Assembly (NCBI GenBank): GCA_003427395.1
Contig: BFEA01000258.1
Span: forward strand, 676,007 to 720,409
Source: Chara braunii
Lineage: Eukaryota; Streptophyta; Charophyceae; Charales; Characeae
Length of the DNA: 44,403 nucleotides
Reading direction: 5' to 3'
Positions 20,666 through 31,430 of the stretch are shown one piece after another. Every line of letters starts with the position of its first letter. Positions within the stretch are counted from its first letter, which is position 1. The position numbers and the translations under genes are program-made. The notes beneath the pieces were generated by a model. It was not told the DNA's origin. It saw only the letters and a list, made by a program, of their open reading frames with translations, and searched no databases.

Positions 20666-23600
20666 TGCCGACCGGTAGAAGGGTTTTGTCGGCACGCCGA
20701 TCGCACCCTGTGTGTCGCCCCACGTCTGTCACCCATGGGAGGGGCAATCGGGGCTCCTGGAACCTGTAAGAAAAAATGTTGGTTCAAAACCCACTCGCTG
20801 AGCACTGAAGTTGACCGAAGACGCAACAACAAGACACTTATATACCAGCGTTTGGAAGGAACAAAATGTATACTTCCATTTAATCCAAAATGATAGGGTT
20901 CACCGCGCTACTCCCGACCCCAGAGTAACAAAGACAGATCTTGCGTCCAAGTCACGGAAATCGATCTGAGTTCCGACCGATCTCACCATCAACCTAGGGC
21001 GAATCCTTCGCCCGATAGGGTGTCGCCTATAGCGACCCCGCTGATCCCATGGAACTGCGTTGGAGCTCTCTGTATCGGAGCTAGAGTCTCGGGCTCACTG
21101 GGGCCACAACTCTAGATCGAGTTTCACCATAAGCTCGTTCGCGCGAAGATCTTTCTTGAATAAGGTCTTTGACGTTTCCCACCTGATCTCGGATGTCTCG
21201 GCCAGAATCAAAGGAAACACCGGTCTGATCTCCCAATTCCTAGTCCGATTGTTGAGTGTCTCAATCTTAGTCTGATGTCCCGTCCTAAATCTGACAACCC
21301 CGGCCTGGGTCTGATGGTCCCGGCCTGGGTCTGATGGTCCCGGCCTGATTCCAAGAGTCCGAGCCTGATCTCAAATGCTTGTCTTGGTCCGAAGGTCTCG
21401 GTCTGAGCTCCAATGTTCCAGCCTGGTCTCAAATATCCCGACCCGGTCCGAAAAGTCCCGGCCTGATCTGGCCACCCATAAGTCTCGTGGTCCCTCTCAA
21501 AGTTTGGTCTAGGTCCCATGATTCAAAGTCCCGTCCGCGCTTGAGGTCCTGATCTGCTCTCGATCTTAGTTCGAGTGTCCGTATCCCAAAGTCCCGCTCC
21601 CAGTCCGAGGTCCCGACCCTTCGGTTCAAAGTCCCGGCTCGAGCCCCGATTTCCAATCTCGTCCAAAGTTCCGACCTTGCTTGAGAGTCTCAGTTCAGCA
21701 TCCAAAGTACTGGCTTTGCCTGAGAGTCCCAACTCTACGTCCAAAGTACATGCTAGGCTAAAGTCCCAACCCGACAGACGATCCACTTGCACCCGATGGC
21801 CTGTTCCGTAGGATGTCTTTCTTGTGCGCAAAAAGGCTCGCCCCGTCGGCTATGCCCGCTTTGATAATGACTGCCCGCAAGTGGCCGCCGTTGCTCGTCG
21901 CTACAGTGCGTGTGTAAACATGCGCGTTCACCTGCTCCTACCCCGATCACGCGCAGGTGCACGCACGTGTGTACGTGAGTGAACAGTCGTGCGGGCCTGA
22001 GTTTTCGTTGCACGCTCGCAAGTGCGGGTGTCCGTATCCCAATCCCCGATTGAGTGCGCAGCGCGCTGGTGCACACGATGTTCCCCTGGGCCCAATCCCA
22101 TTAGTGTGAGGCGCCAACTTCCCTATCTCAACCGCGTGGGGCGCGCCCTGGTGCGCCTGGGTTCCCTCCCAGACTAGCGCGCGTCTGCACGCTGACGAGA
22201 GCGGTCTCCTACCGATGCGGTGTGTGCACGATGTTACCCTCAATCTTCCCATGACTCGTGAGTGCGTGCGCATTCTTTGACGACGTGCTCGTGTACGCAT
22301 GGATCGTTGCGATACCCCCCTGATTCCGACTGTGCTTGTTTTTGCGCACGTGTGGGCGCGGCTACACACCCTGCGATCGAGACCGTACGCAGGTTCCAAC
22401 GCGGGTGCGAGACTGCGTGCCTATCCCGACTGGGCGGGTTTGCTCATGTGTGCACACGGGTGTGTTCCCCACGATTCCTATTGTGCGCTGGTTCACACGC
22501 GTGTGCGAGTGCGTGCGGGTGTGCTCCCCCTGTCCGCGGGCTATGCGAGTGATCGCGCATATGTGTGTGTGGCTTTTGCCCTGTGATCGAGCTGTGCACT
22601 TGATCGCGTGTCTAAGCGCGCATTTTACGCCCCTCTATTTCGACCACGCTTGGTCTTGTGCGCGATTACCCTCCTCTATCCTGCCCGCAAACGTCTATGG
22701 GCGCGATTGCGCTCCTCTGTCTTGCCCTTTTGTGGTTGCGGTCCTTTCGTGCACGTGCGCGCGTTAATGCGCTCAGACTCTGTGTGTTTCGATTCAAAGG
22801 CGCGCAAGAAAGTCGCGTATCGATTCAAAGACGCGCAGGAACATGTGTCAGGGCTTGGTGTTCTGATCGTGCACGAAGTGCCGAATCCATGCGCGGTGCG
22901 CTCCCGTGGATGCGCTATGGGGTTCGTATGATGTCCTCGTACAACTATCTTGTGCGCCACAGCCTCTCCTCACCCTTCTCTGCCTCTCGCGACCCTCCTC
23001 TGAGCCGTCCGCCCGTCTTTCCCCCCGTGAGCTCTCCTCGTGCGCCTGTTAGTGTGCATGTGGGAAGTGTCCCGATCCTGGGCCCGGTTACTTTGTTGGG
23101 CCCTTTTTGGAGTGTGCCCCAGCCCTCGTGTGCTGCAGCGCAGCTGACAGATTGCAGCGCCTCGGTATCGTGGCTTTCCCGGGCCTGTGCCCGGGCCTGT
23201 TTGGACCCCCGAAAAGTTTTCAGCGAAGGGGGCCTTTTCTTCGGGTACCGGCCTTGTACCGGACCTCCTTCCGAGCCTAGGTCTGGGCCTGTCGTCCTGT
23301 GGTCCCCACACAATAGGCACCGGGCTTTATAGAATTTCGCAGGGCCCGAGCCCCGGAATAAATAATCTCATGGCCCGAGGGCCCTTTTCCCAACCTTAGG
23401 CCCTCAGCCCTTTTTAGGTCTCACGTACAGCCCAAATTTTCCCAACCTTAGGCCCTCAGCCCTTTTTAGGTCTCACGTACAGCCCAAATGCAACGGTTCC
23501 GTGCGTGCTCACGTAGCGTTCTCTCTCAAATTTGGACCTCGTGACGAATTTTAGTGTTACCGCCGCTTAGTCCGTCTGAGGGCTCGTCCCACGAGCCGGC

Positions 23601-23937
23601 GCCCTCTATTGTCTCGTTCATTGCCCGACTCTTAACGTGAGTCCGGCCCTCTCGTCCTTGTCCTTCATCCGAAGCTTCTGGCACCTCTGCTGCAGTAGCC
23701 GTTCCTTTATGTCTTGGCGATGATGTGCCCTCAATAGTGTGCGTAAATGAAGCCCACTCGAGGCTCATGAATCCGCTGTTTCCAGACCCCTCGGCCTCTG
23801 TGTCCGTCACGCGAATATGATATCGTGTCCTTTTAATGTCGGTTTTGTTCCCGCTAGGCAAAACAGTTGAATCCAACGCTGGTCAAATGTTATCATCAAG
23901 GATATAAAGTGCGACGTAAGGCTGGAGCCGCCCGACA
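20666..23937 (-). repeat. 5' LTR of the giant Ty3/gypsy element
   Basis: Starts TG (plus strand, 20666) and ends CA at 23937. Aligned with 4694-7058 it carries extra blocks at about 22412-22846 and 22965-23290, a 52-bp tandem duplication (23385-23436 and 23437-23488) and an extra segment of about 42 bp at about 23661-23702. It shares the short-tandem region (21215-21775) and the GC-rich alternating region (21890-22560). LTRs are identical at insertion, so the substitutions and indels show an old insertion. Confidence 0.88.
21215..21775. repeat. Degenerate short tandem repeats in the 5' LTR
   Basis: Counterpart of 5240-5770, with units such as GTCTGATGGTCCCGGCCTGG repeated exactly twice at about 21302-21345. 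The copy number differs from the other LTR, showing that the array has continued to expand or contract. Confidence 0.7.
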
Positions 23938-24428
23938 CCTCGAAAAAAATCATCGTGGATCCGGTTATAACCCGTTTAACGGGTTTTTCAACGGGCTTCA
24001 TCGTGGATTCAACGCGCGTTGAATCTTTTAACGTGGAACCCAAGTTGAATCGATTTTCAGATACACTGTATATGTGTGCGATCGCAGATAGTCAAATCCA
24101 GAGTCCGGATCACGAACATACCCGCAATCATATCAAGGATTCAACCAAAGTCCAGACGCTACACGGGGTCAACTTCAACCACTCATTGCAATCACACCCC
24201 TCGCTTTAGCCATACAACATCGGTCTTTGTCCAACCTTGAAAAAAAAAAAACAAAAAAAAAAACAAAAAAAAAAAACTCAGTACCTTCATAAATTATCAT
24301 TCAATAAAGTCCGGGTGAAAACCCAACGAAATAATTCAAACCACAGGGCTAAAACCTTTAAGTTGAGTTTGCAAGAGTGAATTGGAGTTGAATCGTAAAT
24401 CGACGAATCAACAACCGGCCTGTTATGA
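23938..24428. other. Anonymous sequence with A-rich tract
   Basis: Outside the giant element. Contains AACGGG/CCCGTT inverted words near 23965-23995 and an A tract with single C interruptions at 24239-24277. No gene seen. Confidence 0.4.
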
Positions 24429-24436
24429 GTGATAAC

Positions 24437-24716
24437 CTAGGCTACCAGAGTGGCCCGGGATCACTTGCCCGGGCGGGCCAAAAACAATAAAAAAAATAAA
24501 AAAATAAAAAATATTTTTAATTTTTATTTTCTTTTCTAAATTTGGTGCAGAATTTCGATGTGACCCTGAGGCAAAAGTTGTTCAGTTTATTGTTTTTCAT
24601 AACATATTTTTTTTTCGGAATTGTTTGATTTTTTTATTTGTTTTTTTGCTGGTACCTTCCCTTGTCCTTGCACGGGCTAGCCACCCGGGACCCGAGCGGC
24701 CCGGCTGGTAGCCTAG
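24437..24716. mobile_element. hAT-like MITE with 8-bp TSD
   Basis: A 280-bp element with perfect 12-bp terminal inverted repeats (CTAGGCTACCAG and CTGGTAGCCTAG), followed by degenerate GC-rich inverted sequence around CCCGGG. The 8 bp GTGATAAC flanks both sides (24429-24436 and 24717-24724). An 8-bp duplication is characteristic of the hAT superfamily. The interior is A/T-rich and encodes nothing. Confidence 0.88.
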
Positions 24717-24984
24717 GTGATAACAGAAAATGATCCTCGTGGGATCAAGATGAATCTAATCCAAATCTTGAATCGAATCGATCAATAAGGACCTGTTACA
24801 CAAGACAGGTCAATGCTCAACTAAGTTTATACGTATATGGAGAATAATCTTCATACCATGCCTCACTCAAATCCTCTCATAACTGAGTTTAATTCTATCT
24901 CTAAACAAGTGTCCAAGGAAAGCAAAATCTTGACATCATCTCCCATATGCAGGGTGGATTGTCGGAATCGTCACTTCTCAAAAT

Positions 24985-25600
24985 ACAATCTATATTTTTT
25001 TAACTAAGAAAATTTCGGCAGCGTTTCCCTTAGGAAAAGTGTCTTCTCATAATTTATACTTACTCATATAAGAAAATTGAAAGTCCTTACCTCTAAAAAG
25101 TTAAATTTTGTCTAAATCCCTGAATTAGTAAAACTTTGGGCAACATCACATTTAGAGAAGAAAAATTCCCAAATTTATACTAAGTCAGGTAAAAACTTAA
25201 AATAAAGCTTAAGTTATTACCAAGACAAAAATTCAACTAACTTCGTAAATTAAAAATTTTCGCAGCGCTTCTCGTAGAGAAAGTAATTGTAAAAAATTTA
25301 TAAAAAACTAAGTACAAATCTGAAAATGATTCTGACTTCCCAAAGTTAAATTTGTCTAACTCCCTGAATTAGCGAAAATTCGGGCAACACTTCCCCTAGA
25401 AAGGAAGACTTTCCATATTTTTACAAAACTATGTATAAAACTTAGACAACAAACTGAACTTCGAAAAATCAGAATTTGACCAACTCTTTGGATTTGTAGA
25501 AATTTCGACATCGCTTCCCATAGGAGAAGTACCTTTCTAAAAATTTATACAAAGCCAAGTATAATAAATGATCCCATAAAATGCGAAAATTGACCTAAGT
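24985..25600. repeat. 122-bp tandem repeat, about five copies
   Basis: Copies are recognised by AAATTTCGGCAGCGTTTCCC-like words at about 25008, 25130, 25253, 25373 and 25495, with spacings of 122, 123, 120 and 122 bp. Each is followed by a TAGGAAAAG-like word, AATTTATAC-like words and an AACTCCCTGAATTAG-like link. Copies are well diverged, so the array is old. It may be part of an LTR or leader of an unidentified retroelement. Confidence 0.85.
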
Positions 25601-25846
25601 AAAAAAACGTTAGCTCTCAAAATGCAGGAATCAAACTAGCTCCTATAGCTCTAACACGTGACGAACATCTAAAGCAACTACCTATCAAACTGGAACTCGG
25701 ACTAAGTAAAGCTCTCACTCAGCTACATGCAAGTCCGAAGCACAATGGTAAGTACTCTCCCCTAGTTCCAAAGTCGAACTTTGTGAACAATAGTTCATAT
25801 TCTTTCAATGATTTATTCCTTATACTTAGCTTACTTAAGGCATAAA

Positions 25847-26580
25847 GCTAGACCATCCAACATAGGAACAATTGTTCAGCTCAACCATTGAATATACAGT
25901 AAACACAGGGCACCACAACTTTTCTCTTCTTTGGGCATGCGACTAGACCATCCAACTTAGTACAATGTCTAGTCGCCCTGAACTGTTTAAATTAGCCAAG
26001 TTATATATTTTTCCGCACTTAATCTTTTAAGGTAGCATAAAACTGAACCGTTCAACTTTAAAAACAAGGTTCAACCTGCCCTCTCTTACCACCAATTTAT
26101 TTTTACTTGATACTCTCTTCGTTTATGATAAGCTATAGTCAAACCATTCAACTAAGAACTATGTCTGACTAGCTTGTTCATAACAAAATAATAGTAAGAT
26201 ATAAACAAAATTTCTTCTTTGGTTTCAGCATGTGTGTGGCTCTAGACCAAACCATCCAACTTAAGAACAATTGTCTGGTTCTTCGCCTGATCCTCCCTCA
26301 TAATAAACAAGAAAAAGTTTGAGCAATCCAATCTTATGGAACAATTGTTCAAACTCCCACTTTCATAAACAAAAGAAACTTTAGAAACCCCAAAATAAAC
26401 CAAGGCAACCAAACCATCAAACTTAGGAACAATTGTTTGGTCCCTGAAAAAAAACAACCTCAAACAACCCTCGCAAGTCAGAGTAACCAAACTATCCAAC
26501 TTAGGAACAATTGTTTGGTCCTCTAGGTAGTCAAAATAAACATAGCACTGAGCCATTCAACTTAGAAACAATACCCAGCC
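25847..26580. repeat. Array of nine hairpin units with conserved loop
   Basis: Units of about 35-43 bp start near 25847, 25940, 26039, 26131, 26240, 26317, 26408, 26486 and 26545. Each has a loop close to CATCCAACTTAGGAACAATT flanked by short complementary arms. The arms differ between units but mostly remain complementary: GACTAGAC/GTCTAGTC, TGAACC/GGTTCA, AGTCA/TGACT, GTTTGA/TCAAAC, ACCAAAC/GTTTGGT (twice). The last unit is weak. Spacers differ. No protein is encoded. Confidence 0.8.
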
Positions 26581-28076
26581 TTTGGTTGACACGGTCAATC
26601 GTAAACAAAACCACCGTCCTTCCGCCTTCCACCGATGCAAAACCCTTTTGCAATCTGACTTCAGATGAACAACAAAAGTGAAACTGAGATTGCGCATGCC
26701 TTCCTTTACTTACTCTGATTTAAAGTCCAACATAAAGTCAAATAAGAATGCATGAAGTATACTTAGCCAAACTGTAGCAAGATATACTAGTAAGGGTTTT
26801 AACAGGGTTTATAGAAGGAGATGATGGTTACCACTCAGTTCCTTGCCTCCAGAACCTCGCCTAGGTTCTGGCAGAGCTCCCATAATCGGTCGGGCAACCT
26901 CCCACAAAGGCCTTGGCACAGATTACGGGTTGCGATCCCGCCTACCACCTTCCTCTCAGAGTCAACGGACTAGACTTAGAGTACAAAAAGCAGAAGGAGA
27001 AAAATTTGAGTCTCTCAGATCCAAGGGAGGTGCACTCAGACTCACGTGAGAGGACCTCCATTTCTTGACGCGCCTGAGGGCCCTGCAATGATGGCAAAAA
27101 AAAAACGCTCTGCAACTCGGTCAACTAAAGTCAATCTATCGCCTGTTGACTTTCATGCGTTTCTATCATTGTAGCAAGGTCCCTCCTACAACAATCCCAG
27201 CTACTCCATAAGCCCACGATCCTAAGTTCGTTGACGAAAGGTAAGTCTACAACATTACTATGCTTGTCTGTTGCCCTTCTGCCCGGTAGGACGAGCAGTG
27301 CACCGACCAGATCAGACAAGTGTGCAGCTTTGTAGCTCCTTTGTTTAATCAGGTTGAGCAGCTCACCTGTAGGCATGCAAGTCTTCACCCCGCAACTAGT
27401 CTTCCCCTCCACTATTGTTGATTGTTGATAGAAATAGACGATGCACAGGCTAACAGGTAGGTCTGCACCCTCACTGCTTACACCCAGTTACTCCATACGG
27501 CAGACTGAGTAATGCCCTGGTTTGCAAGTGAATCTCCAAGCCCGCATCTCGCCTATGGCCACTTCGCCCGGTAGGATAGGCTACACATCGACCACCGATG
27601 ACTCTCTACTCCGATTAATGGGGCATTTCGGCCAGCAGGTAAGCCGCAACCTCGCGCCTGGTCTCTCTACTCCTTCATTCAAATGGAATGGGTAGTGCCC
27701 GAGTCAGGTAAGTATCTCCTCGTCTCTCTCTCTCATGTACATGCTTGTATGTTGTTGCTTGTTGCCCTTCGCACCCTCGCTCTCCTACAATGTAAGGACT
27801 TCAATCGGTAAGCACAGCTAGTAGTCATGCTATCAGAACTACGACAGATACGGTAAACCTCGCGGCTGGAACTGCGATTTTAACTACTCTGGAACTGGCA
27901 ATCAGCATGAGAACAGACCACAACCGTAAACCCTGCTCCTCCACTCAGCAAGGTGCAATCACGAAAATGAATCTGGTGCCTGAATTACAAGCAAATACAC
28001 TCGAGGTTAGCCCACCACTGCAGTTCGGCACCGTAACCCAACCCTCTGTTTGTTCCGCACTGTCGATCAGTCTTCG

Positions 28077-28082
<6 letters not shown>
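26581..28082. other. Anonymous sequence, no supported gene
   Basis: Contains a small perfect hairpin (CCAGAACC and GGTTCTGG near 26848-26871) and several GGTAAG-like words between 27240 and 27850. Frames at 26843-27049 and 27131-27412 have no recognisable domains. It could be a decayed or intron-rich gene but nothing supports one. Confidence 0.35.

Positions 28083-28160
<78 letters not shown>
28083..28160. repeat. (CT)n plus poly-T tract
   Basis: About 42 bases of CT followed by about 35 T. Confidence 0.95.
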
Positions 28161-28163
<3 letters not shown>

Positions 28164-29500
28164 ATCTGGCCAGCTATTCGACCTGGTTCATTCGCCCAAG
28201 TTGTGTCAACGTAAAAAGCTAATACAAAGGGCGCACCATACCCCACCGCGTCGATAACACCACGAGGTCGGCCTGTACGACGGAGGCGATCACGATTGCG
28301 GGCACTACGATCGAGAGGGATGCGGTCCCTGCCACTACGAAGGAGAGAGCTGCCACGTTCGAGGAGGTATCGGCGACCCTACGTCGCGCGCCACTGCTTA
28401 CCCAATCGTCAACATGTAAATGGATCTTCCACAAAACTCCGGGTAGGTTCACCACTTTTTCCATAGCTTTTCCCACTAGACCACTTCATAACCCGAGGAT
28501 CCGAGCTCATCATTCGCCTCACACTATATAAAAACCTCCAATACGCAACCTCCCTCACTCGATTCCGTCAAGAATCGAGCGAGACTTCGATTTCCTCGTG
28601 CGGCCATATCTTTTCTCCCAACAGCCCACACACCCTCTTTTTCTTTCACCTCACTTTCTACTTACGCTCTCCTCAAACTAACCACAGATTCTCATTCACT
28701 ATCCCCCCAAACCCCCAACTAGCTTCTTTGTTTGCCCAAAACGGCCGAGTAAACTAACATTTACTCTCGTTCGTATTCTCTCTTTTCCCCTCGAGTATTC
28801 TCGTGCAGCCTATTCACCGTCTATCTCTAACCCTACTAACCTACACCTAAAACTAACACCGTAACTGAATTCGCAATACCCGAAAACCCTGACTTATCAT
28901 CTTCTTTCACTCGATTTTATCAATAATCGAGTGACATCTCGATTCTCTACTCCCCGTTGTCTCTTCTTCCGCCATACCTCCCGGCACTATTTTCTCTCCT
29001 TACTTCCATTTCTACTAACTTTCTTCCAAATCCAAATCCACCATTCGATTCGCTCGGGGTCAGAATGCCAAGATTGCTTCCATCCTCGCTTAGTCCTATT
29101 GAGAATCGTGCAAGCTATTCTTTTTCCGTTGCGCCCCACCTACCTTCCCGTCGTCTCCTCGCTCCTCCTTGCTGCGGGTGCAACTGACTCATTCCGACGG
29201 CCAGGTTCGACCTTTTCTTTCGTTGCCTGGTCTCCCGTAGGTGCCACTCTGCGCATTGACTTACCGTGAGGACATTGACTTACCGTGAGGACACAGATGC
29301 ATAACCCATAGTTCGTTTGTTTATGCGGTTCGGGAAGGGTAAGGTAGTGATTATGTTGTATGTATGTTTTGTCATGTTCACTATACACAACTCGAAGAGC
29401 GTGTGTGTGTGGGGTGCCGATTGGTGCTTTATTCACGATGTTCATGGGACGCTGGACCCAATTTCCAGCAGGTGGCGCTCCCCATCAATAGACAGGAGAA
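28161..29500. other. Anonymous sequence with a possible promoter and duplicated segment
   Basis: A TATA-like CTATATAAAAACC at about 28524-28536 is followed by pyrimidine-rich sequence resembling a plant 5' leader. The segment around 28556 (CACTCGATTCCGTCAAGAATCGAG) is repeated in diverged form at about 28909. A 19-20-bp word containing TTGACTTACCGTGAGGACA is tandemly doubled at about 29257-29292. Frames at 28219-28476 (minus) and 28931-29269 (plus) have no known domain. Confidence 0.35.
28524..28536 (+). promoter_or_regulatory. Possible TATA box
   Basis: CTATATAAAAACC fits a plant TATA consensus and precedes C/T-rich sequence. No downstream gene was recognised, so it may belong to a retroelement or be chance. 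Confidence 0.3.
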
Positions 29501-29600
29501 TGTCTGTGTGTGTGTGTGTGTGTGTGTCTGTGTGTGTGAGAGAGAGAGAGAGAGAGTGCGTGTCTGCGTTTGTGTGCGTGTGTGTGTGTGTGTGTGTGAG
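29501..29600. repeat. (GT)n/(GA)n compound microsatellite
   Basis: GT repeats, a GA block, then GT repeats run directly into the assembly gap. Confidence 0.95.
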
Positions 29601-30539
29601 NNNNNNNNNNNNNNNNNNNNNNNNNNNNNNNNNNNNNNNNNNNNNNNNNNNNNNNNNNNNNNNNNNNNNNNNNNNNNNNNNNNNNNNNNNNNNNNNNNNN
29701 NNNNNNNNNNNNNNNNNNNNNNNNNNNNNNNNNNNNNNNNNNNNNNNNNNNNNNNNNNNNNNNNNNNNNNNNNNNNNNNNNNNNNNNNNNNNNNNNNNNN
29801 NNNNNNNNNNNNNNNNNNNNNNNNNNNNNNNNNNNNNNNNNNNNNNNNNNNNNNNNNNNNNNNNNNNNNNNNNNNNNNNNNNNNNNNNNNNNNNNNNNNN
29901 NNNNNNNNNNNNNNNNNNNNNNNNNNNNNNNNNNNNNNNNNNNNNNNNNNNNNNNNNNNNNNNNNNNNNNNNNNNNNNNNNNNNNNNNNNNNNNNNNNNN
30001 NNNNNNNNNNNNNNNNNNNNNNNNNNNNNNNNNNNNNNNNNNNNNNNNNNNNNNNNNNNNNNNNNNNNNNNNNNNNNNNNNNNNNNNNNNNNNNNNNNNN
30101 NNNNNNNNNNNNNNNNNNNNNNNNNNNNNNNNNNNNNNNNNNNNNNNNNNNNNNNNNNNNNNNNNNNNNNNNNNNNNNNNNNNNNNNNNNNNNNNNNNNN
30201 NNNNNNNNNNNNNNNNNNNNNNNNNNNNNNNNNNNNNNNNNNNNNNNNNNNNNNNNNNNNNNNNNNNNNNNNNNNNNNNNNNNNNNNNNNNNNNNNNNNN
30301 NNNNNNNNNNNNNNNNNNNNNNNNNNNNNNNNNNNNNNNNNNNNNNNNNNNNNNNNNNNNNNNNNNNNNNNNNNNNNNNNNNNNNNNNNNNNNNNNNNNN
30401 NNNNNNNNNNNNNNNNNNNNNNNNNNNNNNNNNNNNNNNNNNNNNNNNNNNNNNNNNNNNNNNNNNNNNNNNNNNNNNNNNNNNNNNNNNNNNNNNNNNN
30501 NNNNNNNNNNNNNNNNNNNNNNNNNNNNNNNNNNNNNNN
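29601..30539. other. Assembly gap (939 N)
   Basis: Undetermined bases between a GT microsatellite and a poly-A tract. Apparent long frames crossing it are artefacts. Confidence 0.99.
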
Positions 30540-30638
30540 AAAAAAAAACGTACTAATTGGAATACAAGAGTTTTTTTTTTTCGAAATCTGAATAGAAAGG
30601 GTACACGTTGTATTCGAATACAACGCGTACAATTTCTA

Positions 30639-31108
30639 TTCGGGGTACTCTGCTATTCGAGAAAAGTGCACCCACACCGTTTCAATTTCGAAAAAGGCTT
30701 AGGGACCACGGCCTCCTCGGCCTCTTACAGGCAGCTACCGGTCCTACGTCGTCCTGACCCTTGCAAGGCCCTAAAACCTCAAAATGCCCACCCTCCCAAC
30801 GGCTACGACGTTGAAATTTGATTGACGTTCAAATGTCTCAGGGGGGGGAAACGCAACCCTGGCGGGCTGTGAATTCGGGGTACTTTGCTATTCAAGAAAA
30901 GTGCACCCACACCGTTTCAATTTCGAAAACGGCTTAAGGACCATGGCCTTCTCGGCCTCCTACGGGCAGGCTACCGGTCCTATGCGGTCCTGGCCCTTGC
31001 AAGGCCCCAAAACCTCAAAATGCCCACCCTCCCGACGACCACGACGTTGAAATTTGATTGACGTTGAAATGTCTCAGGGGGGGAAAACGCAACCTTGACG
31101 GGCTGCAA
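30639..31108. repeat. 235-bp tandem duplication
   Basis: Two copies (30639-30873 and 30874-31108) share long exact words such as AAAGTGCACCCACACCGTTT, CTCAAAATGCCCACCCTCCC and GAAATTTGATTGACGTT. They differ by scattered substitutions and small indels. The second copy abuts the rRNA fragment. No coding function seen. Confidence 0.9.
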
Positions 31109-31135
31109 ACTAGCCTGATCTCTCTAAGAAGCTTC

Positions 31136-31430
31136 GGCGGACTCAGATAGCAGGGCGGTGGTCATGGAAGCCGAAAATCCGCTAAGGAGTGTGTAACAAC
31201 TCACTAGCCGCATCTGTCAACCCTGGAAATAGATGGCGCTGAAGCTTGCGACCCTTCGCCTTGGTCGTGACGATTCAGACGCTCGACGGGCTCGTGGATG
31301 TGGACTCGCGGCAAAGTCTGAAGCTTGAGCCTTGGTGAGGCGGACCCAGTGCAGATCTTGGTGATAGTAGCAAGTATTCAAGTGAGAACTTTGAAGGCCG
31401 AAGTGAGGAGGTGTCCCACGGGGACAACCC
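31136..31430 (+). rRNA. Degenerate 25S/28S rRNA fragment
   Basis: Contains hallmark words of nuclear large-subunit rRNA in the correct order: GGTGGTCATGGAAG, AATCCGCTAAGGAGTGTGTA with ACAACTCAC, GATGGCGCTGAAGC, then after a variable stretch GTGCAGATCTTGGT, TAGTAGCAAGTATTCAA and GAGAACTTTGAAGGCCGAAG. Relative to the plant sequence known to me, positions in these normally invariant parts are changed (for example AAGCCGAAAATCC for AAGTCGAAATCC). It covers only about 300 of more than 3,300 bases. It is a pseudogene fragment, not a working rDNA unit. Protein-like frames across it are spurious. Confidence 0.82.

Larger units (their letters stand above)
4694..23937 (-). mobile_element. Giant degenerate Ty3/gypsy LTR retrotransposon
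   Basis: The element is defined by two long direct repeats at its ends (4694-7058 and 20666-23937), a tRNA-Asp primer-binding site next to the right LTR, a G-tract next to the left LTR, and Gag-PR-RT-RH-IN coding between them on the minus strand. Integrase after RT identifies Ty3/gypsy. At about 19.2 kb, including about 1.2 kb of later MITE insertions and the 200-N gap, it is far longer than a standard gypsy element. The surplus comes from the LTRs and about 6 kb between the PBS and gag. All coding parts carry stops and frameshifts, so it is not autonomous. No clean target duplication is seen (CCCGC on the left, CCTCG on the right). Confidence 0.88.

Noticed and set aside
25847-26580. CRISPR array
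   Set aside because: Repeats are not identical, spacers are not of uniform length, no cas genes are present and the window is eukaryotic. The conserved part is the loop, not a direct repeat with unique spacers.
29317-30821. Long frames across the second gap
   Set aside because: Most codons are N. The real parts are GT/GA repeat and anonymous sequence.
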